From Poecilobothrus nobilitatus (lineage: Eukaryota > Arthropoda > Insecta > Diptera > Dolichopodidae), in contig OX352772.1 of assembly GCA_947095535.1 (NCBI GenBank), positions 214,689,222 through 214,753,221 on the forward strand: a stretch of 64,000 nucleotides of DNA. The letters are read 5' to 3'. Shown in pieces: positions 53,024 through 63,708 of this stretch (its first letter is position 1; every line of letters starts with the position of its first letter). The notes beneath the pieces are model-generated. The model did not search any database, was not told the DNA's origin, and worked only from the letters and a program-made list of their open reading frames with translations. The position numbers were made by a program, and so were the translations under genes.

Positions 53024-53720
53024 CAAAAAGAGATAAAGGGATAACTGATTATATAAATTAAATTAACTACTGATTATTTTTGGACCTTCTGATTCTCCAA
53101 TTTAAAATTAGGAAAATTATATTTATTTTTTAAATTGTGGTATAGTTCATTTATACCTCTGTTATTCTATTGTGTTATTCCAATATTGAAAACTGAACAT
53201 TTATTTAATTTAAAAGATTTATGTTTGACAAAATGTTTAAGGTAAGTATTTTGGATACCAATTTTTTTTTTAATACTAATCATTTTGTTTGGTATTGATC
53301 TTTTAAAATGAGAATAAAAAGATTCTCGTTAGGAGTTGGGTTAATTAATGTTTTTCTTGTTTTTTTTTCTAACCACATTTTATAATATGTTTATATATTA
53401 TTTGTTTGAATATTAGCTTTTATTATTTGGACTGAATTTGGTTCGTCTTTAAACTCTTGTTTAAAGTACGCAATTATACAGATCAACACTGTGGGAAATA
53501 AAAAAAAACCATTGTTATTCTTCAATTAATATTTGTAAAATTGTTCAAAAAAATAAATTTCATATCAGAAAAGTTATTTGTGACACAAATTGTGAGATCA
53601 TTATTAATTTCGATAAGCTTCCTAGTTTAACCATGAAACTTGCTCTTTATTCTTTTCTGCGGATTGATCCAAAAGTTGAATAGTTCTTGGTCCACTATTT
53701 TTTGTCGCATTATTTTTCTT
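53024..53720 (-). pseudogene. pol: Probable errantivirus pol remnant (integrase N-terminal region)
   Basis: Broken minus-strand frames give, in order, KQEFKDEPNSVQIIKANI, NPTPNENLFILIL, FKLNKCSVFNI and NNRGINELYHNLKNKYNFP. The last matches the integrase zinc-domain pattern (HxGIxExYxxLKxKYxWP) that follows an FxKCS-type segment in elements A and C. It is probably the same insertion as the env tail at 51230-51720, separated by the DINE-1-like copy. The first His is Asn and stops are frequent. Confidence 0.45.
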
Positions 53721-54189
53721 TTTTGATTAAATTTTTTTTTTATTTTTAAATTTTCAAAAAGGTTTTATTTAAAAAAAAAATATTGTATTTTTTTTTTTTC
53801 AATGAATTGCATTTAATAATAAATTTTATTTTATTTATTTTTCTGTTGTATCAGACTGCTTAAATCAAGCATCAGTTATGTTGTTCATTTAGTGAACTAA
53901 CACAACAGCTGAACTAATAACAACTGAAAAAGTCATCATTCACAAGGATTAGTATGTTAGTAAATGATGTTAGACGTTAGAAAAACTTAATACTTAATTA
54001 GTTATTACCACTGTTAGTAAATACTAATTAATGTTCAATGGTAATAAAAAAGAAAAAACCTAGCATTGCAAAAAACGAATCTAACATGCCAGAGAGATTA
54101 ATGGGAGAAACGAATAAAATTGCAATGAGAGATTAATCATGCAGACTACGAGAATTTACCATGCTCTAAAGTCTGGCTCTCAGTGTTAA
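53721..54189. other. AT-rich DNA, nothing recognised
   Basis: Poly-A/T followed by less AT-rich sequence (53860-54180). I see no frame or repeat that I can assign. Confidence 0.4.
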
Positions 54190-54590
54190 TTTGTTAACGT
54201 TAATATCGAAGATTTCAAATTATTTAAGGAGTTCAAATTAATTTAAGAAAGTCTAGCTTCATATGGAGGAAGACGTATAGGGTCAGCCCAAGCAAGGTTG
54301 CGTAAAGCTAAACAAAGAAATCTTTGTTGGACTCATTCAATACGTGAAATGTCTATATCACAATACGGAGACCATACTTGACTTGAGTATTCAAGTATAG
54401 TTGTTATATAAGTAATGAAAAATTGCTTAGTGATATAGGGGTCAGAAAACTCTTTTGACCAGCGCATAATAAATCCAAGAGTTGAGTTAGCTTAATTTGA
54501 AAGAGATGGAGGAACTAGGTTATCTTAATACGACTGATTTGGTTAAAAAACCACGTTCCGGTAAGTTCTGGAGAAGACTGTGGTAAAAAG
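54190..54590 (-). pseudogene. Jockey-like LINE C-terminal fragment
   Basis: The minus strand reads ANSTLGFIMRWSKEFSDPYI, then TTILEYSSQVWSPYCD and RIEWVQQRFLCLALRNLAWADPI, ending in LPPYEARL near 54255. This is the conserved region after the thumb in Jockey-type ORF2. There is an in-frame stop at its start. It lies downstream (in element sense) of the endonuclease fragment at 54660-55350, with RT deleted between them. Confidence 0.8.
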
Positions 54591-54659
54591 GTTGGAAACA
54601 GTCTGCTAGTTATCTGACATTGTATCTTCATAGCGCAAAGCCGATAGGTAACTATCAGT

Positions 54660-55350
54660 TCTACGTTTACTGTTAACAAATTAGTGACACTTCAATCACT
54701 GGGGGATGCCTAACAATTTTCATGATCTGAAGAAAATACAAAGTCTAGGTGTTTGTGACAGAAGTAATTTGTTGTAGATCAAGGTTATTTAAGCCATTAA
54801 TAAAAATTCATTCAAAGTTTAGTGAAATATTAGTCAGCAATCAAGACATTATTTGTATCAGACCATAACCACGTAACATTTGGAAGATTGAAATTACCTA
54901 TAGAAGATTATCAAATGTAGCAAATTTACAGTAAATATTGTTTATAGAAATAATGAGCCCATTATAACACTCAACATTGTTTTACTAGGTGAAATATATA
55001 AAAGTATAATGAATAAATTAGCATTTAAGTGTCTAAAGGAGATTTCAATACAAATCATTTGAAATAGCTCAGAAAATGGCAAATCGACTACACTACACGA
55101 CTACGTACGAAGTTGAAATTCTTTTATTAGTATTCCAGGAGGCCAGCTATTATGATTTTAAATAAAGTGAAGTAAGTAGTCTGGAACAATTAATTTGAAA
55201 GAAGAGCAGCGTTTAGCTGCTATCTTTCAAATTGAAATACCGTTACGAATACAGTCAACGTTAACAATGGTGGTGATATGAGACGAATATAAATTTATTA
55301 TTAGGAACCACTTGGATTATGAAGTGAAGACGATTACCTTCAAGTACAGT
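54660..55350 (-). pseudogene. Jockey-like LINE endonuclease fragment (copy 1)
   Basis: Repeated at 57463-58130. Broken minus-strand frames give a MICIEISFRHLNANLFIILLYISP segment near 55060-54990, a NLPNVTWLWSDTN segment near 54890 (endonuclease DFNLP motif region) and FCHKHLDFVFFRS near 54750, then the ASPSD region. The match to EEP endonucleases is in the order of these words. Decayed by many stops. Confidence 0.7.
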
Positions 55351-55516
55351 GACAACATTGTTATTATTATTATTATTTATATTAGGACTGCAGCGAAAAG
55401 GAGCCCTGTGTGCTCTGTTTCGATGCGGGCTGTACGGCTGAAGAGTTGACCCACACAGCAGGAACGGGGCGATGCTAGGTCTTCAGGACGGCACTGCAGA
55501 TTGGGAGGGAATCAAG

Positions 55517-56358
55517 ATGATTAAAATCCTGCAGGCCAACCTAAATAGGAGTAGGGCTACCAATGATCTTCTCCGCCAGGTGGCCAGAGAGAAGGGTATT
55601 GATCTACTGCTCATTAGTGAACTGTATAGTCATAACCACAGTTCTCCATGGTACCCAGATGACCTGGGGACAGCAGCTATATGGATCCCGGACCCGGGGA
55701 AACTTCCGGTGATGGAGCACGGACGTGAGCGAGGATTCATCTGGGTTAGGTGTAGGGAGGCAACTTTCATTAGCGTGTACTTCACTCCTAACGAATCAAT
55801 TGGCGAATTCTTGGAGAAAGTGGGCGATCTTGAAGACATGATCCTTGATGGTTCTGGGGGCCTGGTGGTGGGCGGCGATTTCAATGCTAAGGCTTAGGAA
55901 TAATATTCAATTTTCAATGAGGCTTTGGAGGCATCTGGAATGGTTTCCGAATATCCTGGCCGTCTAGAGGTGGCCACGTTTTGGAAATGGCGGCTAGGAC
56001 GGGTTTATTCATCTTAAACACTGGTCTCGTGTCCACCTTTAGACGGCCAGGATATTCGGAAACCATTCCAGATGTCTCCCTAGCATAAGAGCAGCTCGCC
56101 CCATTTGTTCAGAACTGGCATGTGATCGAGAACTATACGGGCAGTGACCATCAGTATATCGTCTTCGAGTTGCGCGAAGGCCAGCATTGGCAAAAGGTTC
56201 ATGTTGGACGCTCTCCCTGGGCCATGAATAGGGTTGACAAGGCTAGGTTCGCGCGCTCAGTTTCATGGGAGGTAGTGGCATCCATGGTAGCTGTCCGAGG
56301 GAACCGGAGCCGGTGCAAGGAGATCGCCGACTCAGCTTTGCCGCGCCATCAGCGGTAG
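55517..56358 (+). pseudogene. R1-clade LINE endonuclease (copy 1)
   Basis: Start MIKILQANLNRSRATNDLL at 55517 (an upstream in-frame Met at 55472 is less likely). EEP-type DNA endonuclease: LLLISELY (catalytic Glu), TAAIWIPDP, FISVYFTPNESIGEF and VVGGDFNAKA (Asp-Asn). A TAG follows at 55895-55897. Next is an inserted inverted copy of downstream sequence (55931-55973), then STFRRPGYSETIPDV in a shifted frame and YTGSDHQYIVFEL from 56122, matching the end of the domain. The enzyme would nick target DNA for reverse transcription. Broken by the stop and rearrangement. Confidence 0.87.
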
Positions 56359-56935
56359 TAAGGTTCGATGTTTAAGGAAGCTGAGGGAGGATGTCGAGGC
56401 AGGTCCATGGGGTTTGGGTTACAAAATTGTAACTCAAAAGCTTTGCATGAGAGGTGGCGTCGCCGCTATGGATGCTGCTTCCACGGAGAGAATAGTCCAC
56501 GGACTATTCCCTGCACACCCGGTGCGGTTGAGAAGGAATGTGGGCTCCCGAGGCCAGATTGTTTACTTCTCCATGGTGGAGATTTAAACCGCCGTCTGCT
56601 ATCTCAAGCCAAGGAGAGCACCCGGGCCGGATGGTGTACTGGGGGAAATATGGAAGCTAGTGTCACGGGCTGGCCATGAACTCTTGCTGAATATGTACAA
56701 TGCGTGTCTTTTAGCGGGAGTCTTCCCTACCCGCTGGAAGACAGCGCGCCTTGTGCTGATCGGCAAGAGAAAGGGTGACCCGGAGCTTCCACCTTTCTAC
56801 CGGCCGCTGTGCATATTGGATATGGTGGGGAAGATCTTGGAGAAGCTGCTTAGGGCGAGGCTGCATTCACGCTCGATGTGAGTAATGCTTTTAACTCTCT
56901 CAGATGGGTGGACGTCATCAGAGCACTGTAGGACG
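56359..56935 (+). pseudogene. R1-clade LINE, RT N-terminal region (copy 1)
   Basis: Broken frames read, in order, SKVRCLRKLREDVEAGPWGLGYKIV-like linker, ERIVHGLFPAHP-like, the helix with IRRPSAISSQGEHPGPDGVL-like RT motif, then from 56660 LLNMYNACLLAGVFPTRWKTARLVLIGKRKG and RPLCILDMVGKILEKLLRARL. Wording matches R1-clade RT. It ends abruptly at 56935 with a short direct repeat CGGATGCCAGAA. Confidence 0.8.
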
Positions 56936-56984
56936 AGTTCCGGATGCCAGAAATTCCGGATGCCAGAATCACAAATTCAAAAAA

Positions 56985-58130
56985 CGTCGGGAATTTGAAT
57001 AAAATCGCGATTTAATTCTGCCAATATAATTTTTATATAGACTATCAGATAGAATTTTAAGTCTAATGTAGATATCAAGAAAGGTATTAAAATGGGCAAT
57101 GAAATCAGTTTCTACATATTTTTTACATGAATTACGTTTTTACATTTTTTACGTTTGTTCCTCAAAGAACGTAATTCTTTAGATGACCATGGAGCTGAGT
57201 AGTTATAGTATTCATGAGATTTAGAAGGAATTGCTAAACGAAAACATGTTGTTAGCATCTCATAAAACCGTTTAAAGCACACGTTCAGATTTGATACAGA
57301 CAAAATTGATTCCACATTGAGCGAGCCTATAAGTGAGTTTAAATATATGAAATCAGTTTTGGCAAAATCAACCTTTAGATAATTCTCAGAAGTAAAGGAT
57401 TCATTGAAGAAGTTTATATTGAGAATTATATGTATAGAAGAATGATAGTCGGCTATATTAGTGACAGTTAAATCACTGGGGGATGCCTAACAATTTTCAT
57501 GATCTGAAGAAAATACAAAGTCTAGGTGTTTGTGACAGAAGTAATTTGTTGTAGATCAAGGTTATTTAAGCCATTAATAAAAATTCATTCAAAGTTTAGT
57601 GAAATATTAGTCAGCAATCAAGACATTATTTGTATCAGACCATAACCACGTAACATTTGGAAGATTGAAATTACCTAGAACTAGAAGATTATCAAATGTA
57701 GCAAGTTTACAGTAAATATTGTTTATAGAAATAATGAGCCCATTATAACACTCAACATTGTTTTACTAGGTGAAATATATAAAAGTATAATGAATAAATT
57801 AGCATTTAAGTGTCTAAAAGAGATTTCAATTCAAATCATTTCAAATAGCTCAGAAAATGGCAAATCGACTACACTACACGACTACGTACGAAGTTGAAAT
57901 TCTTTTATTAGTATTCCAGGAGGCCAGCTATTATGATTTTAAATAAAGTGAAGTAAGTAGTCTGGAACAATTAATTTGAAAGAAGAGCAGCGTTTAGCTG
58001 CTATCTTTCAAATTGAAATACCGTTACGAATACAGTCAACGTTAACAATGGTGGTGATATGAGAAGAATAGAAATTTATTGTTAGGGACCACTTGGATTA
58101 TGAAGTGAAGACGATTACCTTCAAGTACAG
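56985..58130 (-). pseudogene. Jockey-like LINE endonuclease and linker (copy 2)
   Basis: Minus strand, more complete than 54660-55350. From the right it has the same endonuclease segments, then DLTVTNIADYHSSIHIILNI near 57470-57420, SENYLKVDFAKTDF, and an open frame 57315-57112 with APWSSKELRSLRNKRKK, the usual linker before RT. It stops near 56985. The part 57463-58130 is the duplicate of 54685-55350; 56985-57462 is unique to this copy. Confidence 0.75.
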
Positions 58131-58139
58131 TGACAACAT

Positions 58140-58217
58140 TGTTATTATTATTATTACTATTATTATTATTATTATTATTATATTATTATTATTATATTAT
58201 TATTATTATTGATATTA
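58140..58217. repeat. ATT microsatellite
   Basis: ATT triplet repeats with a few interruptions at the junction between the minus LINE 5' side and the R1-like leader; only about 20 bp are present at the equivalent place in copy 1 (55359-55380). Confidence 0.9.
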
Positions 58218-58349
58218 GGACTGCAGCGAAAAGAAGCCCTGTGTGCTCTGTTTCGATGCGGGCTGTACGGCTGAAGAGTTGACCCACACAGCAGGAACGG
58301 GGCGATGCTAGGTCTTTAGGACGGCACTGCAGATGGGGAGGGAATCAAG

Positions 58350-58889
58350 ATGATTAAAATCCTGCAGGCCAACGTAAATAGGAGTAGGGCTACTAATGAT
58401 CTTCTCCGCCAGGTTGCCAGAGAGAAGGGTATTGACCTACTTCTCATTAGTGAGCTGTACAGTCATAACCACACTTCTCCATGGTACCCAGAAGACCTGG
58501 GGACAGCAGCTATATGGATCCCGGACCCGGGGAAACTTCCGGTGAAGGAGCACGGACGTGAGCGGGGATTCCTCTGGGATAGGTGTAGGGAGGCAACTTT
58601 CGTTAGCGTGTACCTCACTCCCAACGAATCCATTGGCGAATTCATGGAGAAAGTGGGTAGTAAGGTTCGGTGTCTAAGAAAGCTGAGGGAGGATGTCGAG
58701 ACAGATCCATGTGGTTTGGGTTACAAAATTGTAACTCAAAAGCTTGGCATAAGAGGTGGTGTCACCCCCATGGATACTGCTTCCACGGAGAGAATAGTCC
58801 ACGGACTATTCCCTGCGCACCCGGCGAGGATGAGAAAGAGTGTGGACTCCCGAGGCCAGACTGTCTACTTCTCCATGGAGGAGCTTTAA
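58350..58889 (+). pseudogene. R1-clade LINE endonuclease fused to linker (copy 2)
   Basis: Starts MIKILQANVNRSRATNDLL. Endonuclease is readable to NESIGEFMEKVG, then a deletion of some 520 bp relative to copy 1 joins it in frame to SKVRCLRKLREDVETDPCGLGYKIV, the linker before RT. The open frame goes on with ERIVHGLFPAHPARMRKSV to the stop at 58887-58889. The GDFNAK half of the active site is lost, so this copy could not nick DNA. Confidence 0.88.
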
Positions 58890-60210
58890 ACCGCCGTCTG
58901 TTCTCTCAATCCAAGGACAGCACCCGGGCCGGATTGTTTACCGAGGGAAATATGGAAGCTAGTGTTACGGGCTGGGCCTGAACTCTTGCTAAATATGTAC
59001 AATGCGTGTCTTTTAGCGGGGGTCTTCCCTGCCCGCTGGAAGACAGCGCGGCCTGTGGTGACCGGCAAGGGAGAGGGTGAACCGGAGTTTCCACCTTTCT
59101 ACCGGCCGCTGTGCATATTGGATACGGCGGGGAAGATATTGGAGAAGCCGCTTAGGGCGAGGCGGCATTCCGCTATGGAGGACGCAGGGGAGCTTTCTTC
59201 GCGGCAATACGACTTCAACCTGGCCGACCGGACTCTGACGTACGATACTTCGCAGGGGGCAAGGAGAAAGGAGGTTACTGCAGGGGCGGTGCAGAGGTCT
59301 GTCCTCGGACTAGATCTCTGGAACGCTGCTTATAATGGCTTGCTGCGTTTGGACATGCCCGACGAGACAATTCTTGTTGGGTATGCCGACGACGTGGCAC
59401 TGTTTGTTGAGGCGAGGAGCGTGGAGGTGGCGGAGGTCAAGCTAAACCAAGTCATACGGCGCATCGGTGCATGAATAGCAGAGCGAGGGCTCTAAGCAAA
59501 TTGGAGATCGTGGTCTTCACTAGGAGGAGGATAGCCACTGTTCTTTCGCTCCAAGTTGGGGAGGTAGTCATGTCGACGCCGGCGGTAAAATACCTCGGAG
59601 TGCTAGTGGACTGTAGCCTCAGGTTCCTCGAGCAGATTCGGGCGAAGGTGTATAAGGCGGCAGCATGCGTAACAGCACTGAGCCGGCTGATGGCCAACGT
59701 GGGAGGACCCAGGACTGGGAGAGGAGTCTCCTTATGTCATCGGTCCAGCCAGTCTTGCTGTACGGATCCGAGGTGTGGGCACATGCTCTAGCCAAGGAAA
59801 TGTACAGGCAGAGGCTGGGCTAGGTACAAAGGATGGCCACTCTGAGGTTGGCGTTTGCCCACAGGACAGTCTCTGAACCGGCTGTCCTGGTAATTGCTGG
59901 GACTATACCGATTGCGCTATTGGAGTGGAAATCGGCGTACAACAGGCGCGGGGTAGGTGACCTGGCAGTAATCAAGGCAGAAGAGAGGTCATGCACGTTG
60001 GCAAAATTGCAGGCTCAGTAGAAACAGGAGGCAAGGGGCCGCTGGACGAGGACTTTGATAGCAGCGATCATGCAATTGGCGGAGCGGCGACACGGGGCGG
60101 TGGACTATCACCTCACGCAGTTTCTTTCCGGGCACGGCAACATCAGATCCTACATGAACAGAATTGGAAGGGTTAGCTGGGCGAAGTGTCTGTACTGCCC
60201 AGGTGTGCAG
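58890..60210 (+). pseudogene. R1-clade LINE reverse transcriptase and C-terminus (copy 2)
   Basis: 58962-59474 reads LLNMYNACLLAGVFPARWKTARPV, RPLCILDTAGKILEK, then after a deletion of the motif A region GSVLGLDLWNAAYNGLLRLDMPDE (slightly altered) and VGYADDVALFV (motif C). 59471-59791 continues the thumb (LEIVVFTRRRI, AVKYLGVLVD, KAAACVTALSRLMANVGGP). 59833-60021 gives LRLAFAHRTVSEPAVLVIAGTIPI. 60055-60210 gives YHLTQFLSGHGNIRSYM and CLYCPGVQDDE, the zinc-knuckle end of R1-type proteins. Each join is a frameshift. Confidence 0.88.
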
Positions 60211-60214
60211 GATG

Positions 60215-60283
60215 ACGAAAATATTTTTATTATTATTATTATATTATTATTATTTTTATTATTATTATTATTATTATTGGGGG
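60215..60283. repeat. ATT microsatellite at LINE 3' end
   Basis: ATT/TTA repeats right after the LINE C-terminal coding region, probably expanded from the element tail. Confidence 0.9.
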
Positions 60284-60575
60284 GCAAAATTTGGCAGCGG
60301 CCCTAGTCCGGAGGTGTACCCAACATACCTGTGGGAAATGCTAGGTAGTGCCGATCTGTTAAAGCAGCTCTGCCAAGAAACCCAATCTCACCTCCTCGAA
60401 GGTAGGTAACATAGGTATCTGCCGGGTGCCCTCTGGTAATCTACTTTTGTGGACGCTGACGGCACAATAACCAGGCCCCTCAGTTGGGATAGGACGAGCG
60501 GGTAATGAACGCGACATCGTGGCGATATGTTGTGGGCTCGGGCTGAAAATCCAAGCTCGTCTGTACTCAAAATGA
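60284..60575 (+). other. 5' leader of R1-clade LINE copy 3
   Basis: About 290 bases of balanced composition between the ATT repeat and ORF1. No conserved motif recognised; probably the 5' untranslated region with an internal promoter. Confidence 0.45.
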
Positions 60576-62263
60576 GTGGCGACTTGGTTGGCGTCAGTAC
60601 TCAATAACTGGGCGGCCGAAGTATTGGTGCGGAGGGGAGTTGCTTCGCAAAATCAAAAACAAGGACCGGTTTATCAAAAAATGGCAATGGACAAAACAAA
60701 AGGTATATATACCACAGGTGGTAATTCAGTTATGCTGGAAAACCCACTCTCTAAGGAGGCCGATCTCATGGATTCTGGGGAAGATCATTTATTGCTATAT
60801 ACATCGGAGAATCATCAGCAACAGGGAACATCGAGGGACAACAGGAATCAACGAATTCAACAACAGGAAGCAACAGAGCAGAGAACACCAATAAGCGATC
60901 CATTCAGAAGAGGCGGAAATGTAGCACGGTCGCCGAAGCATTCATCCAAAGAGGGTAAGTTGAGGACGGAAAACCTCAAAAGCAGCGCCAAACAGGGAGG
61001 TATTTCTCTCCCTAACAAGCTTAGAAATATTATCTCAAAAAATAGAGCTCGAGATGGAGGTTTGTTCACTCTACTAAAAAAGGCCGAAGAGACCACTGAA
61101 GAGCCTGAGGTAAATGAAGAAAAAAAGCTGCTCAAAATACAAGAGGTCGCGGCCAAGATGGTACAAGCAGCCGCAAAGCAGAACAATATCACCATGGATA
61201 TTAAGAACGGCCTCATGAGGTTGCAAGAATCCATGGAAAGCATATGGATATGCAGGAGGAAAATGAGGGAGGACAAAGAGAAGCATTTAACAAAGGTCAC
61301 TAAAGTAACCAAATATGCTGTAGCAACACCTAGCGTGCGCAAGAGAATGAGAGAGCCATATAATAGCCCAAGGGGTCGCATGTACACACCCCCAGCTTCT
61401 AAAAAAGGCAAAGAAGCAGACGATGTGTAGTGGACTGTTGTCGGCAGAAAGAAGCAACACCAAAAATCGAGCGCCAATATAGGAACAAACAGCATGCCTG
61501 GTAAAAGAGGGTCAACGAGTAGCCAAAGGAGTCGGAAAAGAGCGGAAGCACTGGTGAAAAGAAGGAAAAAAAGGGAAAAAAGTTAGCAAAACCAAAGGTG
61601 AAGCTATTATAATCAAACCGGCGGAAGGGAAAACGTATGCCGAAATCTTCAAGAAGATAAAGGGAGGCGTCGATCCGGGGACTACAAAGACAGTCATCAA
61701 AGGGATCCGCAGAAAGGAGATGTTCTTGTGGAAATGAGCAAAGGATCCGCAGACAACGGAGAATTTAGTGAAGAACTGAAAAAGGTCTTGGGAGAAATGG
61801 CTGGGGTTAAAAGTTTAACGCCCAAAGCAACGCTCGAGATCAGGGACCTGGATAGCCTAACAACCCCTGAAGAGGTGCGAGGCGCTTTAGACAGAGATCT
61901 GAAAAAAAAGTGCAATGCAGACTGTTGCTTTCAAAACCTAACAGAGATTACAGTGGGATTAATAAGATGCAGGATCAGACTAAGAACGGAAGTTCCAAGG
62001 TGTTATAGATGTCTAAATTTCGGTCATATAAAAGTAGATGCAAGGACATTGATCGGAAAGATTTGTGCTCTAAGTGCGGACAAAAAGGGCATATCATGAA
62101 AAATTGTGTACAGGCCCCAAAATGTGTCCTTTGCGAAGTGAAGAAAGTGCAAGCGATTGACCATGTCTCGGGTTCGGGTACGTGTAAGGTCTTCCATGAG
62201 GCACTTGAGAAGATCAAATTGGTTCATTGGTTCAAATTGGTTCACTCAAGGAAATATGCATAG
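60576..62263 (+). pseudogene. R1-clade LINE ORF1 (gag-like) with CCHC knuckles
   Basis: RNA-binding protein of the element. The first frame (60576-61430, 284 residues) is basic and Gln/Ser-rich and ends at TAG 61428-61430; beyond it WTVVGRKK continues in the same frame. A shift near 61580 gives the conserved KPAEGKTYAEIFKKIKGGVD segment, and a shift back near 61715 gives 61728-62099 with ATLEIRDLDSLTTPEEV and PRCYRCLNFGH. A further shift gives 62009-62263 with CSKCGQKGHIMKNC and CVLCE-x-H-x-C. Three CCHC knuckles are the hallmark of R1/I-type ORF1. One stop and three frameshifts kill it. Confidence 0.87.
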
Positions 62264-62960
62264 GAGTGTGGTGGCAGACGATCTCTTAACTCAGAATGTT
62301 CAGGAGAGAAAGACCGACGTAGTAATAATAAGTGAAAAGTATAGGAATAGAGACACCCCCAACTGGTTTTCTGATGCAACAAATACGGCGGCGATCTGGG
62401 TAGTAAGCCCAAACAAAATTAAAATCGAAAGCGATGGCAACGACTAAGGTTTTGTTTGGATCAAAAGCTGCAGGCTCACAAATATTAGCTGCTACTTCAC
62501 ACCAAACCAAACAAGGCAGAAAGGCACGAAAATGGAAAAATTAGAAGACGTAATAGCGGAAATAAGGGGGAACATAGTAGTGGCTGGAGATTTCAATGCT
62601 AAAGCCGTAGAATGGGGAGGACCACATACCAACAGCAGAGGGAAGCAAAATATGGACATGGCAGCCAGACAAAACCTGATAGTGTTAAATACAGGGACAA
62701 CATCAACATTTCGACGTCCGGGGTAGACAGAAACGATACCAGATATAACACTAGCATGAGTTGACCTCTTGAATGGCATCCGGAAATGGGAAGTACTCGA
62801 GCACTACACTGGTAGCCATCACCAATACATATCATTCGAGTTACATGCTGCTCCGCCAGAGAGATTGAGAAGTCGAGACCTAAATGTTAGATGGAACGTG
62901 GAAAAACTTGATCTCAATAAAATGAGGTCGACTTTGAGTAGTAGCCTGAAAGAGTAAGGC
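62222..62960 (+). pseudogene. R1-clade LINE endonuclease (copy 3)
   Basis: EEP endonuclease at the start of ORF2, overlapping or abutting ORF1. Read from 62257: MHRSVVADDLLTQNVQE, VVIISEKYRNRD (catalytic Glu), TAAIWVVSPNKI, a TAA at 62445-62447, GFVWIKS and SSYFTPNQTR in shifted frames, then 62532-62726 with IVVAGDFNAKAVEWGG and TSTFRRPG, a TAG, and 62769-62957 with YTGSHHQYISFEL. The active-site motifs survive but four breaks are seen. Confidence 0.87.
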
Positions 62961-63566
62961 AGTTCTCGCAAAATTTAGAGGGTAGAGCAAAAGCAGAAGC
63001 GGTGGTTAACTCAATGATGAACAGCATTGTAGGGGCCTGCGAAGTATCTATGCCACGGAATAAATGGAGAGAAAATAAGCACCCTGCATACTCGTGGACG
63101 GATGAAATAGCAGAAATAAGGAGGAAATACTTGCACCTACGTCGGGTGGCACAGCGGATCAGAAACAGACCAAAGGCGGCGATTGCATCGATGGAGCACA
63201 AGATAGTAAGAAAACAAGTCCGAATTGCCATAAAGAAAAACAAAATCAAAAAATGGAGAGAATTATGCGAAGAGGTGAATACCGAGCCGTGGGGTTTGGC
63301 GTACAAGATTGCAATGAAGAAATTGAAAGCTCCAGCAGCTGATAGTGCAATGACAGCAGGAAAAATGGAACTCATTGTAGATGCGCTTTTCCCCACACAT
63401 CCAATAAGAAACGAGATATATTCAGCGTATATAAATGAGGAAATACCAGAATTCACCCTAGGGGAGCTAGAAGCAGCAGCGAGGTCTCTAAGGAACAAGA
63501 AAGTACCTGGACCTGACGGGACTCCTAACGAAGCCATACAAGCTGATGGCGCTGACTCTGTAGTAA
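62961..63566 (+). pseudogene. R1-clade LINE linker and RT start (copy 3)
   Basis: Open frame 63002-63571. The linker reads VSMPRNKWRENKHPAYSWTD, IRRKYLHLRRVAQRIRN, then WGLAYKIAMKKLKAP and VDALFPTHP, and the RT begins with FTLGELEAAARSLRNKKVPG and PDGTPNEAIQ. The rest of RT is cut off at the TAA repeat. Confidence 0.88.
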
Positions 63567-63615
63567 AATAATAACAATAATAACAATAAAAATAATAATA
63601 GTAATAATAATAATA

Positions 63616-63646
<31 letters not shown>

Positions 63647-63708
63647 AAGTAATAGTAATAATAACAATAATTATAATAATAATAATTATAGTAATAATAA
63701 TAATAATA
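63567..63708. repeat. TAA microsatellite
   Basis: About 140 bases of TAA triplets with TAG, ACA and TTA interruptions. It abuts the truncated LINE. The minus-strand frame 63525-63782 is poly-Ile made by this repeat. Confidence 0.92.

Larger units (their letters stand above)
55383..56935 (+). mobile_element. R1-clade LINE fragment, copy 1
   Basis: GC-richer than its surroundings. It begins with a 5' leader (ATTAGGACTGCAGCG) just after a short ATT repeat, then ORF2 endonuclease and the start of RT, and breaks off at about 56935 next to Jockey-like sequence. Copy 2 at 58218-60215 shares leader, endonuclease start and 56353-56880 with a few percent divergence. Confidence 0.85.
58218..60215 (+). 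mobile_element. R1-clade LINE, copy 2, with RT and 3' end
   Basis: Leader, ORF2 with internal deletion of half the endonuclease, RT, C-terminal domain and an ATT-repeat tail (60215-60280). No 28S rDNA flanks it, so unlike canonical R1 it is not at the rDNA site. Frameshifts break the ORF in at least five places. Confidence 0.87.
60284..63566 (+). mobile_element. R1-clade LINE, copy 3 (second family), 3'-truncated
   Basis: Leader (60284-60575), ORF1 with zinc knuckles (60576-62263) and ORF2 from endonuclease to the start of RT (about 62222-63566), where it ends in a TAA microsatellite. LINEs usually lose their 5' end; here the 3' end is missing, so a later deletion or repeat-mediated rearrangement removed it. 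Codon use and base composition resemble copies 1 and 2, but the protein is clearly another family. Confidence 0.88.

Noticed and set aside
60857..61495. 212-codon minus-strand frame
   Set aside because: Antisense to LINE ORF1; hydrophobic product expected from the complement of basic codons.
55383..63566. R1 elements as evidence that the window is ribosomal DNA
   Set aside because: No 28S rRNA-like sequence flanks any copy; R1-clade families outside rDNA are known.
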